Source: Solwaraspora sp. WMMD1047 (lineage in GTDB: Bacteria > Actinomycetota > Actinomycetes > Mycobacteriales > Micromonosporaceae). From it: a DNA stretch of 64,000 nt. Where the stretch lies: positions 806,001 through 870,000 of the forward strand of contig NZ_JARUBL010000001.1 in assembly GCF_029626155.1 (NCBI RefSeq), given 5' to 3'. The notes beneath the pieces are model-generated. The model saw nothing but the letters and a program-made list of their open reading frames with translations. It was not told the DNA's origin and searched no databases. The first letter of the stretch is position 1; each line of letters begins with the position of its first letter. Of the stretch, positions 25,178-38,267 are shown piece after piece. Position numbers and translations under genes: made by a program.

Positions 25178-26734
25178 TCAACCCTGGGCGGCGGCCCGCA
25201 GGTCGGCCACCCGGAACAGTCCGTAGTAGCCCTCCTCGGCGACCGCCTGCTGCTTGATCGACTCGGGTAGCCACTCCGGCTTGCGGTTCATGTTCATCAG
25301 GACCAGATCCTCCGGGCGGGGCTGGTGCACCGCCGCCGGATCGGTGCCCAGCACCAGCTCCTCGTTGAGCGCCCGCGGCGTCAGGTCCCAGTAGTAGGCC
25401 AGCCAGCGGGGCGTACTCAGGCCGCCGCCGACGGTCCAGGCGGAGCGCTGGCCGCTGGCCGGGCCGTGCTCGGCGACCAGCCGACCCGCGTCGATCGGCT
25501 CGGCGACGTGCTTGCGCTCCGTCGGCCCGAAGATCAGGAAGGCGAGGTACGCGACAAGCAGCACCCCGGCCGCGACCGACCGGGCGGTCAACGCGGTCGG
25601 CACCCGGGCGGCGGCCCAGTCCAGCAGAACGCCGATGCCGACCAGCCCCAGGATCAGCGCCGGGTAGGACCAGTACGAGTGGATGAACGCCCCGTTGTTG
25701 AGCACCAGCATCCAGCCCAGCGTGAAGGCCGTCGCCACCGCGACGTAGAACCGGGTGCGCCGGACCAGCAACCCCATCACCACCCCGATCGGCAGCAGCA
25801 ACAGGTACCACTTGGGCAGCATCAGGTCGGCGTACTGCCACTGCCGGCGGAGGAACTCCAGTGCCGTGTAGTCGCCACCCGCCGTCCGGGTGTCGGTCTG
25901 GTTGCTGAGGTTGCTGATGCCGCTGATGCCGACGACGAAGGTGAGGCTGAGCGCCACCCCGAGCACCATCGAGGCGCCGACCGCCACCGTCACCCGGTCC
26001 AGCCTGCGGGCCGCGAACAGCCACAGCCCGAGCACCGCCGACAGGGCGATGCCCGGCCAGGAGACCAGGCAGGCGAGCAGGGCCGCCGCGCAGGCCGACA
26101 GCACCAGCCAGCGGGGCGGATCCGGCCGGCGCCGCAGGTGCACCACGGCGGCCGAGAGCGCCAGGATCGGGCCGAGGTCGAACATCAACGGGCTGTACAC
26201 CCAGAAGAAGGTGGTCGCCACGGTCAGCCCGATCGACAACAGGGTGCTGGTCCAGCTGATCCCGAAGCCCCGCAGCAGCGCGGCGGCGGCGGGGATGACC
26301 AGCAGCGCCAACAGGTACGGCGCGAGCCACACCTCGGCCTCGCTGTCGCCGGGCAACAGCCCGAACAGGGCGGTGAGCGCGTTGAGCAGCGGCGGGTGGT
26401 GCGCGTACGACGCCGAGGCGTACGGCAGCCAGTCGGCGCTGAACGACGAACCGACCAGCCCGTCTTCCTGCAGGTTGCGCAGGTGCAGGGCGTACCGCCC
26501 GATGATCCGGCCGAGGTGGTTGTCGCCGAACGGGGCGGTGATCAGCGGCAGCCAGCTCACCGCGATCACGGCCGTGATCGCGCCGACCGACAGCCATCCC
26601 CAGCGGTCGGCGCGGTCCGGGCCGTTCCCCGTGCCGGCCGCGTCCGGGTTCGGGTCGACCGGGGCCACGCCCGACGCGGAGTCCGCGTCGGGCGTGTGCC
26701 GGGTGTCCGGTGCAGAGGAAAGCTGGCCGCTCAT
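25178..26734 (-). CDS. GT-C (GT39-like) membrane glycosyltransferase
   Basis: A 518-residue protein with about 11 membrane spans after a 45-residue disordered N terminus. The first external loop has APFGDNHLGRIIGRYAL near residue 68, where the acidic residue matches the catalytic Asp of GT-C enzymes that use polyprenyl-phosphate sugars, and YASASYAHHPPLLNALTALF near 104 resembles the H-x-P-L motif of the GT39/ArnT group. The C-terminal domain is soluble. It lies 68 bases after the GT2 gene in the same direction, fitting a pair in which GT2 makes the polyprenyl-phosphate sugar and this enzyme uses it. Confidence 0.78.
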   Translation of the reverse strand: MSGQLSSAPDTRHTPDADSASGVAPVDPNPDAAGTGNGPDRADRWGWLSVGAITAVIAVSWLPLITAPFGDNHLGRIIGRYALHLRNLQEDGLVGSSFSADWLPYASASYAHHPPLLNALTALFGLLPGDSEAEVWLAPYLLALLVIPAAAALLRGFGISWTSTLLSIGLTVATTFFWVYSPLMFDLGPILALSAAVVHLRRRPDPPRWLVLSACAAALLACLVSWPGIALSAVLGLWLFAARRLDRVTVAVGASMVLGVALSLTFVVGISGISNLSNQTDTRTAGGDYTALEFLRRQWQYADLMLPKWYLLLLPIGVVMGLLVRRTRFYVAVATAFTLGWMLVLNNGAFIHSYWSYPALILGLVGIGVLLDWAAARVPTALTARSVAAGVLLVAYLAFLIFGPTERKHVAEPIDAGRLVAEHGPASGQRSAWTVGGGLSTPRWLAYYWDLTPRALNEELVLGTDPAAVHQPRPEDLVLMNMNRKPEWLPESIKQQAVAEEGYYGLFRVADLRAAAQG

Positions 26735-26802
26735 GGGCGATCTCTCTGGCTAGTTCCAGGCAGGTCGTACCGGGTTGGAGCGCGATCCGTAAGGAGCGGG
26801 TG

Positions 26803-27768
26803 CTAGTCGGCCCGGGAGCGCACGATGAGGTCTGCGAGCAGCGCGACCGCGCCGATCATCAGGCCGGTCATCACGATCATGATGGTGTTGGTGGCGATCC
26901 GCACCGGGTTGGCGATCACGTCGTAGATCACCTTGCCGCCGCCGATGGCCAGCAGCCAGAGGGCGAGCGGCATCAGCACCTTGAGCGGGTTGAAGTACAT
27001 CACCATCCGCAGCACCTGCAGGATGTAGCGGTAGGCGTCCGAGACGAAATGGAACTTCGAGGAGCCGGAGCGCTTCGAGTAGGTGATCGGCACGTACTGC
27101 ACGGTGTGCTGGTTGTGCAGGAACGCCATCGTGATCGTGGTGACGCAGGAGAATCCGGGGGGCAGCAGCCGCAGGTACGGCAGCGACACCTCGCGGCGGA
27201 ACGCCCGCAGACCGGAGTTCAGGTCGGGGATCTTGGTCCCGGCCAGCCGCTCGGCGATCTTGCGGATCAGCCACTTCGCCGGCACCCGCAGCATCTTGTG
27301 CGTACCCTGCTCGCTGGTCCGGGCCCCGACCACCTGGTCGATGGACTGGTCCTTCTCCAGCAGCTGCACGAACTCGGGGATCCGCTCGTTCGGGTAGGTC
27401 ATGTCCGCGTCGGTCCACACCACGATCTCGCCGCGGGCCTGCTGGGTGCCGATCCGGCGGGCCGTGCCCGAACCACCGTTGCGGGCGAACGGGAGCACCC
27501 GCAGGTGCGGGAAGCGCAGCGACGCCTCCTGCAGGATCTGCAGGGTGTTGTCGGTGGACTTGTCGTCGATGGCGAGCAGCTCGTAGCGGTAGCCGCTGCG
27601 GTCCATCGACTCGGAGATCCGTTCGATCTCCTTCAGGAGGTGATCCTGCTCGTTGTAGCAGGGCAGCACGACCGTCACGTCCAAGCGCGCGTCGTCGTCC
27701 CTGGAGGCCTGGGCCGGTACCGTCGCCACCGCAGCGCCGGGTCCGTCGACATGGCCTGTCACTGTCAT
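26803..27768 (-). CDS. GT2 glycosyltransferase, polyprenyl-phosphate sugar synthase type
   Basis: A 321-residue GT-A enzyme. The N-terminal catalytic domain shows VTVVLPCYNEQDHLLKEIER near residue 31, the DDKS motif near 65 and VWTDADMTYP (DxD) near 115, as in dolichyl- or polyprenyl-phosphate mannosyl/glucosyltransferases. A central RSGSSKFHF block and two C-terminal membrane spans (about 265-310) follow. I used the ATG at 27768 with AGGAG upstream; the longer frame to 27933 is not supported. It is upstream of and probably cotranscribed with the GT-C gene. Confidence 0.88.
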   Translation of the reverse strand: MTVTGHVDGPGAAVATVPAQASRDDDARLDVTVVLPCYNEQDHLLKEIERISESMDRSGYRYELLAIDDKSTDNTLQILQEASLRFPHLRVLPFARNGGSGTARRIGTQQARGEIVVWTDADMTYPNERIPEFVQLLEKDQSIDQVVGARTSEQGTHKMLRVPAKWLIRKIAERLAGTKIPDLNSGLRAFRREVSLPYLRLLPPGFSCVTTITMAFLHNQHTVQYVPITYSKRSGSSKFHFVSDAYRYILQVLRMVMYFNPLKVLMPLALWLLAIGGGKVIYDVIANPVRIATNTIMIVMTGLMIGAVALLADLIVRSRAD

Positions 27769-27932
27769 TTCACCCACACTCCTGGAGTAGCCGGCGGATT
27801 GGGGTAACGTAAGGAGCCGCCGGAATCGTGCCCACCATATAGCAGTCTCGTGTCGTCTCCGACATCCCGCCGCCCGCCTCGCGCGCCCGCTTCTGACGCC
27901 CGGTTGCAGCGCCGGCCGGCGCGGTGCCGGCA

Positions 27933-27938
27933 TAGGGT
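27933..27938 (+). promoter_or_regulatory. -10 element for a leaderless aldo/keto reductase transcript
   Basis: TAGGGT lies six bases before the GTG at 27945 and no ribosome binding site lies between. The alternative ATG at 27954 would give a nine-base leader. Confidence 0.5.
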
Positions 27939-27944
27939 AAACCG

Positions 27945-28898
27945 GTGACTGAGATGATCTATCGCCGGCTGGGCGATTCGGGACTCGTGGTGTCAGTGGT
28001 GGGAATCGGCTGCAACAACTTCGGCCGCAAGCTCGACCAGGACGGCACCACCGCGGTCGTCGACGCGGCCCTGGACGCCGGGATCAACTTCTTCGACACC
28101 GCCGACATCTACGGCGAGCCGCACGGCGGCTCCGAGGAGCAGTTGGGCGTGGCCCTGCGGGGCCGCCGGGACGACGTGGTGGTGGCGACCAAGTTCGGCA
28201 TGGACATGTCCGGGATGAACGGCCCGGACCACGGCGCCCGCGGATCCCGCCGGTACATCGCCCGGGCGGTCGAGGCGTCCCTGCGCCGGCTCGGCACCGA
28301 CCACATCGACCTCTATCAGTTCCACCAGCCCGACCCGGGCACCCCGATCGAGGAGACGCTGGCCGCGCTGGACGACCTGGTCCGGGCCGGCAAGGTCCGC
28401 TACCTGGGCAACTCGAACTTCGCCGGCTGGCAGATCGCCGACGCCGACTGGCGGGCCCGGACCACCGGGCGTACCCCGTTCATCAGCGCCCAGAACCACT
28501 ACAGCCTGCTGCAACGAGACGTCGAGGCCGAGGTGGTGCCGGCCTGTGAGCGGTTCGGGCTCGGCCTGCTGCCGTTCTTCCCGCTCGCCAACGGCCTGCT
28601 CACCGGGAAGTACCGGCGGGGCGAGACGCCGCCGGCCGGCAGCCGGCTGGCCGGCGGCGGACGGTACGCCGAACGGCTCGCCGCCGCGCCCTGGGACACC
28701 ATCGAGGCGCTGCGGAAGTACGCCGCCGAGCGGGAGCTCAGCATGCTGGACGTGGCGATCGGCGGGCTCGCCGCCCAGCCGGCCGTGACCTCCGTGATCG
28801 CCGGTGCGACCACCCCGGAGCAGGTCCGGGCGAACGCGGCCGCCGGCCGCTGGCAGCCGACCCCGGCGGACCTGGCCGAGCTGCGGACCATCCTCTGA
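27945..28898 (+). CDS. aldo/keto reductase
   Basis: A 317-residue NADPH-dependent oxidoreductase of the TIM-barrel AKR superfamily. The catalytic tetrad is visible: Asp and Tyr in [20 protein letters not shown] near residues 50-57, Lys in VVATKFGMD near 86 and His in [16 protein letters not shown] near 128. The N terminus ([20 protein letters not shown]) is typical of the YajO/Tas-like branch. The physiological substrate cannot be told. It lies directly upstream of the thiamine operon but ends before the riboswitch promoter, so it is a separate unit. Confidence 0.9.
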   Translation: MTEMIYRRLGDSGLVVSVVGIGCNNFGRKLDQDGTTAVVDAALDAGINFFDTADIYGEPHGGSEEQLGVALRGRRDDVVVATKFGMDMSGMNGPDHGARGSRRYIARAVEASLRRLGTDHIDLYQFHQPDPGTPIEETLAALDDLVRAGKVRYLGNSNFAGWQIADADWRARTTGRTPFISAQNHYSLLQRDVEAEVVPACERFGLGLLPFFPLANGLLTGKYRRGETPPAGSRLAGGGRYAERLAAAPWDTIEALRKYAAERELSMLDVAIGGLAAQPAVTSVIAGATTPEQVRANAAAGRWQPTPADLAELRTIL

Positions 28899-28925
28899 CC
28901 CGAGGGACGCCAGCGGGCGCGGCCC

Positions 28926-28955
28926 TTTACGGAACCGTGACCCGCCCCGTACCCT
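28926..28955 (+). promoter_or_regulatory. promoter of the thiamine operon
   Basis: TTTACG (28926-28931), an 18-base spacer and TACCCT (28950-28955) place the start of transcription near 28962, just before the TPP riboswitch. Confidence 0.5.
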
Positions 28956-28967
28956 CGGCGGTACGAG

Positions 28968-29063
28968 TAACCCACGGGAGCCCGGCGCACCGGGCTGAGA
29001 GGGAGGCTGACACGGCCTCCGACCGTCGAACCTGATCCGGGTAATGCCGGCGCAGGGAGGAGT
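28968..29063 (+). ncRNA. TPP riboswitch (THI element)
   Basis: The conserved core is plain: CTGAGA (28995-29000) in the pyrimidine-sensing arm, and CCTGATCCGGGTAATGCCGG with CGCAGGGAGG after it (29031-29060) in the pyrophosphate arm. The ribosome binding site GGGAGGAG (29055-29062) overlaps the 3' strand of the closing helix, seven bases before the thiE GTG, so TPP binding would hide it and block translation of the thiamine operon. Confidence 0.95.
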
Positions 29064-29069
29064 GCCACC

Positions 29070-29696
29070 GTGCCAACTCTGGGACGACTGCACCTGATCA
29101 CCGACGGCCGGCCGGGCCACGATCCGCTCACCCTGCTCCGCGCCGTCCGCCCACTCGCCGGCCCGGACCTCGTCATCCAGGTCCGGGTCCCGGACACCGC
29201 CACCGACCGGCAGGCATACGCGCTGACCACCCGGGTCGTCGCCCTGTTCGCCGGCACCGGCACCCGGTGCCTGGTCAACGACCGGCTGCACGTCGCGCTC
29301 GCGGCCGGCGCGGCCGGCGGCCACGTCGGGGCCGACGACCTGCCGGTCGCGGTGGCCCGTCGGGTCCTCGGCCCGGAGGCGGTGCTCGGTGCCACCGCCC
29401 GCACCCCCGCCGACGCCGTCGCCGCCGCGTCGGCCGGCGCGGACTACGTCGGCGTCGGCCCCTGCTTCGCCACCGACACCAAGTCGGGACTGCCCCCGCC
29501 GATCGGGCCGGACGGCGTCCGGCGGGTCGCCGGCACGGTCGACCTCCCGGTGGTCGCCATCGGCGGGGTCACCCTGGCCACGGTGCCCGCCCTGACCGCG
29601 GCCGGCGCCCACGGCGTCGCGGTGATCAGCGCGGTCTCCGCCGCCGCCGACCCGGCGGCCGCGGTCGCCGACCTGCTGAAAGCACTGCAATGCTGA
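29070..29696 (+). CDS. thiE: thiamine phosphate synthase (first ThiE/TenI-family protein)
   Basis: Couples hydroxymethylpyrimidine diphosphate with thiazole phosphate to make thiamine phosphate. The 208-residue TIM barrel has LVNDRLHVAL near residue 69, a VGVGPCFATDTKSG phosphate-binding block near 129-142, and VAIGGV and GVAVISAV in the C-terminal phosphate site. The usual Q-x-R-x-K of ThiE is QVRVPDT here, lacking the Lys. GTG start with the ribosome binding site inside the riboswitch. A second family member lies downstream, so TenI-like activity for either cannot be excluded. Confidence 0.85.
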   Translation: MPTLGRLHLITDGRPGHDPLTLLRAVRPLAGPDLVIQVRVPDTATDRQAYALTTRVVALFAGTGTRCLVNDRLHVALAAGAAGGHVGADDLPVAVARRVLGPEAVLGATARTPADAVAAASAGADYVGVGPCFATDTKSGLPPPIGPDGVRRVAGTVDLPVVAIGGVTLATVPALTAAGAHGVAVISAVSAAADPAAAVADLLKALQC

Positions 29697-30850
29697 CCGG
29701 CCCGGGACCTGCGCCGGGGTCCGGGCGTGCGCCGGGGTCTGCGACCGGGCCTGGGGCGGGGTCGGTTGGCCGGCCGGATGTGCTGGTGGTCGGTGGCGGG
29801 CCGATCGGGCTGGCGACCGCCTGGCGGTGCGCGGCCCGGGGGCTGCGGGTGACCGTGCACGACCCGGCGCCCGGCTCCGGCGCGGTGGCGGTCGCTGCCG
29901 GGATGCTCTCGCCGGTCGCCGAGTCGCACTTCGGCGAGGCCGAACTGACCCGGCTGATGCTCGACTCGGCCGCCCGGTGGCCCGCGTTCGCCGAGGAGCT
30001 GTCCGCCCGCACCGGGCAGGACATCGGCTACCGGACCGACGGCACGCTCGTGGTGGCGCTCACCGCCGACGACATCGCCGAGGCGCGGCGGCTGGTCGCG
30101 TACCAGCGGGAGTTGGGACTGCCGATCACCCGGCAGACGCCGGCGGAGCTGCGGGACCGCGAGCCGCTGCTGGCGCCGCGGCTGGCCGGCGGCGGCTACG
30201 CGCCCGACGACCACCAGGTCGACCCCCGCCGGCTGTCGGCCGCGCTGCGGGCCGCCGCCGAGTCCGCCGGGGTCGGGTTCGTGCCGGCCCCGGTGACGGA
30301 CCTGGCGAGCCTGGACGCCGGCACGGTGGTGGTGGCGGCCGGGTACGCGGCGGGCCAGCTGACCGGGCTGCCGGTCCGGCCGGTGAAGGGCCAGATCCTC
30401 CGGCTCCGGGCGCCCGATGGCGCCGCGCCGGGCTTCCGGCACGTGATCCGGGGGTACGCCGACGGCCGGTCGGTCTACCTGGTGCCGAGGCGGGACGGTG
30501 AGGTGGTGGTCGGCGCCACCGTCGAGGAACGGTCCGACCAGGCGGTCACCGCGGGCGGAGTGCTGGGTCTGCTCCGCGCCGCCACCGACCTGCTGCCGGA
30601 GCTCGCCGAGTACGACCTGGTCGAGGCGGGCGCCGGGCTGCGACCGGGTACGCCGGACAACGCCCCGATCATCGGTGCGCTGCCCGACCGGCCCGAGGGG
30701 GCCGCCGCCCTGGTGGTGGCGACCGGTCACCACCGGCACGGGGTCCTGCTCACCCCGGTGACCGCGGAGCTGGTCGCCGACCTGGTGGCCACCGGCGTAC
30801 CGGATCCGGCACTGGCGCCGTTCGCGCCCGACCGGTTCACCCGACCCTGA
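29690..30850 (+). CDS. thiO: glycine oxidase ThiO
   Basis: FAD-dependent oxidase that turns glycine into the imine used for the thiazole ring. The 386-residue protein has an FAD-binding VLVVGGGPIGLATAWRCAAR block near residue 31, GMLSPVAESHFGEAEL near 64, and GLRPGTPDNAPIIGALPD near 318 in the C-terminal FAD site, followed by GHHRHGVLLTP. The first 30 residues are Gly/Pro-rich and not conserved, so a later start is possible. It overlaps thiE by seven bases. Confidence 0.93.
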   Translation: MLTGPGPAPGSGRAPGSATGPGAGSVGRPDVLVVGGGPIGLATAWRCAARGLRVTVHDPAPGSGAVAVAAGMLSPVAESHFGEAELTRLMLDSAARWPAFAEELSARTGQDIGYRTDGTLVVALTADDIAEARRLVAYQRELGLPITRQTPAELRDREPLLAPRLAGGGYAPDDHQVDPRRLSAALRAAAESAGVGFVPAPVTDLASLDAGTVVVAAGYAAGQLTGLPVRPVKGQILRLRAPDGAAPGFRHVIRGYADGRSVYLVPRRDGEVVVGATVEERSDQAVTAGGVLGLLRAATDLLPELAEYDLVEAGAGLRPGTPDNAPIIGALPDRPEGAAALVVATGHHRHGVLLTPVTAELVADLVATGVPDPALAPFAPDRFTRP

Positions 30851-30900
30851 GCTGACCGGCCGCGCGGCCACGCGGACCGGACCGACCGACGGAGGGAGCG

Positions 30901-35111
<4,211 letters not shown>

Positions 35112-35138
35112 CCACCCCCGCTGCCCCTCTTTCTCCAA

Positions 35139-35199
35139 GATCGTGGCGCACTCAGCCGTTGAAAATGGCGGTTCTGGAACGGCTGAGTGCGCCACGATC
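35139..35199. terminator. 22-bp perfect inverted repeat after thiC
   Basis: The arm at 35139-35160 (GATCGTGGCGCACTCAGCCG then TT) is exactly complementary to 35178-35199 across a 17-base, less GC-rich loop. It lies between two convergent genes and can terminate both. The length and perfection of the arms suggest it may also be a dispersed palindromic repeat rather than a single-use terminator. Confidence 0.8.
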
Positions 35200-35232
35200 A
35201 CCGTGCGCCGGCATGGTCGGGTGGGTGGCTGC

Positions 35233-38181
35233 TCAGGAGTTTTCGGGGCGGCCGGGGGAGCGCAGTGAGCGCAGGGGTTCGTCGCTGACCGGCCGGCTCT
35301 GCGGCGGTGCCGGCTTGGCCAGCCCGGTGACCCAGTCGACGTACTCCTCGTCCTTGGCCGGGATGGCACCCTGGCCGCGCTCCGGCGTGCGCTGACGAGG
35401 AACGGCCGTCTTCGGCTCCGCCTCCTGGTCGGCCGACCGGTTCCGGCGGAAGAGTCGCCGCCGGGGCCGTTCACCACGACCATCCGACTCCGGTACGCCG
35501 TCCGCGCCCGACCGGCTCCCGGTCGCCGCGTCGTCGGTGGCCCCACCGTCGGTGGAAGCGCTGCCGGTGGGTCCGCTGTCCGTAGGTCCACTGCCGCTGG
35601 TTTCGCTGTCGGGGGCCTCACTGCGGGTGGGCTTGCTGGCGGTGGTCCGACTGTCGGTGTCCCGGTCGCCGGTGGTCCTGCTGTCCTGGTATCCGGTGTC
35701 CCTGCTGGTGCTGTTCTTGCCGCTGCTGGTCCTGGCGCCGGAGGTCTTACGGCCAGAGGTCTTGTTTTCTGGGTTCCCGTCGCCCCGGGACTTTCGGTCA
35801 GGGTTCCTGGTTCCGGTGGGCCTGCCGTCAGGATTCCTGTCGCCTCTGCTTCTATCGCCGGACTCTCTGGCATCACCCGTTCCATCGTCGGTGAGCTTGT
35901 CGTCGGCCGGCTTGTCGTAGGCGGGACTGTTGTGGGCGGGACTGTTGTGGGCGGGCCGGTCGTGGCCCTGGTCGTCGGTCGTCCGGGTGGTGCCAGAACT
36001 GGGCGTGCCTGGAGCGGCTGGTCCGGGCTTGATCGAATCCGGCAGGGCCAGCCCGGGAGTGACCGGCAGCGGGGCGACCGGTGCCGGTGCCACCGGCGCA
36101 GGTGCGACCGGGTCCGGCTGGGTCGGGCTGGGTGTGACCGGTGCGGGCTTGACCGCTCGGGGCCGGAACCGGTTGAACTTCACCGGCTCGGGCGTGCTCG
36201 GGCTGGCTGTGCCCGGGCTGGCTGTGCCCGGGCTGGCTGTGCCCGGGCTGGCTGAGCTGGGGGCGGGCGTGCTCGGGGTGGCTGTGCCCGGGCTGGCTGC
36301 GCTCGGGGTGGGCTTGCCTCGGCTGGGCTTGGCGGCGGTGGATTCGGCTGGGTCGGATCCGATCGGGCTGTGCCTCGTCGACCGGGTGTGCTCCGATCCG
36401 GCCGGGCTGCCACTGGTGGACCGGCTGTGTCCCGTATCGGTCCCGGTGGCACCGGCGCTGGCGCTGGCGGGTGTGGACCAGGTGCGATCGACCTCGCTGG
36501 TGCCGGCAGACTGCCCGGTCCCGGGCTGGCTGATCCCGGGCTGGCTGATCCCAGGCCGGCTGGTTCCGAGCCGGTTGGTGTCGGGCCGGTTGGTGTCGGG
36601 CCGGTTGGTGTCGGGCCGGTTGGTGTCGGGCTTGCGGATGTCGGACTCGGGCAGGGACGGCTCGGGGGTGGTCGGGCTGGGCTTGGCTGACGAATCTGGT
36701 TCGGTCTTCGGATCCGGTGCCGGCTGTGGTTCGGCATCGGTGCGCCGCTTGGCACGGCGAAGCGGCTTCAAGGCGTTCCAGGCCCGCTCCCGCACACTCG
36801 GTGCCGGTGCCGGTGCCGGTGCCGGTGCCTGCGGTGTCTGTGCCGGTGATACGGGTGCCGGGGTGGAGGGCCAGAAGTCCTCGGTGGTCGGGACGGGGCG
36901 CGCAGCCGGGTCGGGCGTAGCCGACGCGGTCGTCCAGTTGTCCGGCGGGTAGGCGGCGTACCCGCCCGGGGCCGGGCGCCCGGGAACGGCGGAGGATCTG
37001 CCGCCGGCCCCGTGGCCGGGCTCGGCCGAGGTCCAGGACCTGCCCTCCGATCCGAACCCTTCCGAGGCGTCCGAGCCGCTCGACCGGTACGCGGTGTCCG
37101 ATCCGTACGAGGTGTCCGATCCGTACGAGCTGTCCGAGTCGTAGGTGCTCGGCCCGTACGAGGTGTCCGGCCCGTATGCGGTGCCCGATCCGGATGGGGT
37201 GGCCGACCAGGACGAGTCGGAGTCGGGTAGGGCCTCCGGTTCGGCGCGGGCGCCGGGCTCGGTCAGGGGGATCTGCTCGGTGGGGGCGTCGGCCGGGGCC
37301 GGTGTCGCCGACCCGGACCCGGGGTCGGCCGTCGGGGACGGCCAGCGCAGGGTGGCGGCGAGCACCGAGCCGAGCGCCCCGGTGGCGGTCGCGAGCAACG
37401 CGCCCCAGTACGGGGCGGCCTGGAAGCGGTCGACCGGATCGCCCGGGCCGGCCAGTAGATAGGAGAGGGCCAGCAGCAGCGGCCCGGCGAGCCCGGTGGT
37501 GGCCACCACCGGCTTCGGCCGGTCCAGCCAGCGGGCCAGGGCACCGGTGGCGGCGCCCGCGATCAGGGCCAGGGCAGCCATGGTGACCACGGCAAGTCGC
37601 TGTGCGGCCCCGCCGTCGATCCAGACCGGGTCGAGTACGCCGAGGCGGACCATCGGCGGCGGGTCGGCCGGACCCAGCGACGGGAGCACCGAGATGAGTG
37701 CCAGCAGCCACACCGCGCCGATGACCGCCGCCAGGTTCCACACGACCGGCCGCAGGGTGAGCGCGGCCAGCGCCGCGAGGACTCCGATCAGCGCGCCGAG
37801 ACCGCCCAGCAGGCCGACGATGGGGACCGCCTCGACGCCGGGGACCTCGGCGGCCCGAGCCGGCAGCATTGTCAGCGGCGCCACCACCGAGCCGCCCAGC
37901 CCGGCGGCGGTGGCCAGCGCGAGCCGGCCACCGAGGGTCGGGCGGTGGCCGCCCCGGTGGGCGGTCTGCTCCCCGACCAGCGCGCCGGTCACCGCGGCCA
38001 CCATGGCGAACCAGCCCACCCAGGCGAGGTGGGCGGGCCACTCGTTCACGGTGGCCGCCTCGAAGTCCCGGCCGAAGCGCAGGATGTCGAGCCCGTACGC
38101 GATGCCCAGCTGGGCCGCGCCGGCCAGCGCCCCGACACCGAGCGCGATCCCGAGCGCCCTGCCCAAGGTCCGAAAGGCCAT
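35233..38181 (-). CDS. multi-span membrane protein with very long disordered tail
   Basis: A 982-residue protein of unknown function. Residues 1-265 hold about eight membrane spans (for example ALGIALGVGALAGAAQLGIA near residue 8). The remaining 700 residues are low complexity: a Ser/Asp/Tyr region (SSYGSDTSYGSDTAYRSS), an AP repeat, PDTNR and SPGTA repeats, a Pro/Val region and an Asp/Arg/Thr/Ser region, ending in a conserved-looking DEEYVDWVTGLAKPAPPQSR. I chose the ATG at 38181; the longer frame runs through an intergenic region. Tails of this kind are often anchored at the cell pole or bind partners, but no role can be assigned. Confidence 0.7.
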   Translation of the reverse strand: MAFRTLGRALGIALGVGALAGAAQLGIAYGLDILRFGRDFEAATVNEWPAHLAWVGWFAMVAAVTGALVGEQTAHRGGHRPTLGGRLALATAAGLGGSVVAPLTMLPARAAEVPGVEAVPIVGLLGGLGALIGVLAALAALTLRPVVWNLAAVIGAVWLLALISVLPSLGPADPPPMVRLGVLDPVWIDGGAAQRLAVVTMAALALIAGAATGALARWLDRPKPVVATTGLAGPLLLALSYLLAGPGDPVDRFQAAPYWGALLATATGALGSVLAATLRWPSPTADPGSGSATPAPADAPTEQIPLTEPGARAEPEALPDSDSSWSATPSGSGTAYGPDTSYGPSTYDSDSSYGSDTSYGSDTAYRSSGSDASEGFGSEGRSWTSAEPGHGAGGRSSAVPGRPAPGGYAAYPPDNWTTASATPDPAARPVPTTEDFWPSTPAPVSPAQTPQAPAPAPAPAPSVRERAWNALKPLRRAKRRTDAEPQPAPDPKTEPDSSAKPSPTTPEPSLPESDIRKPDTNRPDTNRPDTNRPDTNRLGTSRPGISQPGISQPGTGQSAGTSEVDRTWSTPASASAGATGTDTGHSRSTSGSPAGSEHTRSTRHSPIGSDPAESTAAKPSRGKPTPSAASPGTATPSTPAPSSASPGTASPGTASPGTASPSTPEPVKFNRFRPRAVKPAPVTPSPTQPDPVAPAPVAPAPVAPLPVTPGLALPDSIKPGPAAPGTPSSGTTRTTDDQGHDRPAHNSPAHNSPAYDKPADDKLTDDGTGDARESGDRSRGDRNPDGRPTGTRNPDRKSRGDGNPENKTSGRKTSGARTSSGKNSTSRDTGYQDSRTTGDRDTDSRTTASKPTRSEAPDSETSGSGPTDSGPTGSASTDGGATDDAATGSRSGADGVPESDGRGERPRRRLFRRNRSADQEAEPKTAVPRQRTPERGQGAIPAKDEEYVDWVTGLAKPAPPQSRPVSDEPLRSLRSPGRPENS
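36205..36630. repeat. 15-bp in-frame repeats within the disordered tail gene
   Basis: Two short arrays lie here. At 36571-36630 the unit CCGGTTGGTGTCGGG occurs exactly four times (encoding PDTNR on the reverse strand). At about 36205-36255 the unit GGCTGTGCCCGGGCT occurs about three times (encoding SPGTA). All units are multiples of three. Confidence 0.85.
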
Positions 38182-38267
38182 GCGGGGCACGTTACGGCCC
38201 GGTGCGGACCCCCGCCACCCTTCGTGCGGTCGACCGCGCCGGCTCCGGCCGGTGCGGGTCGCCCAAG

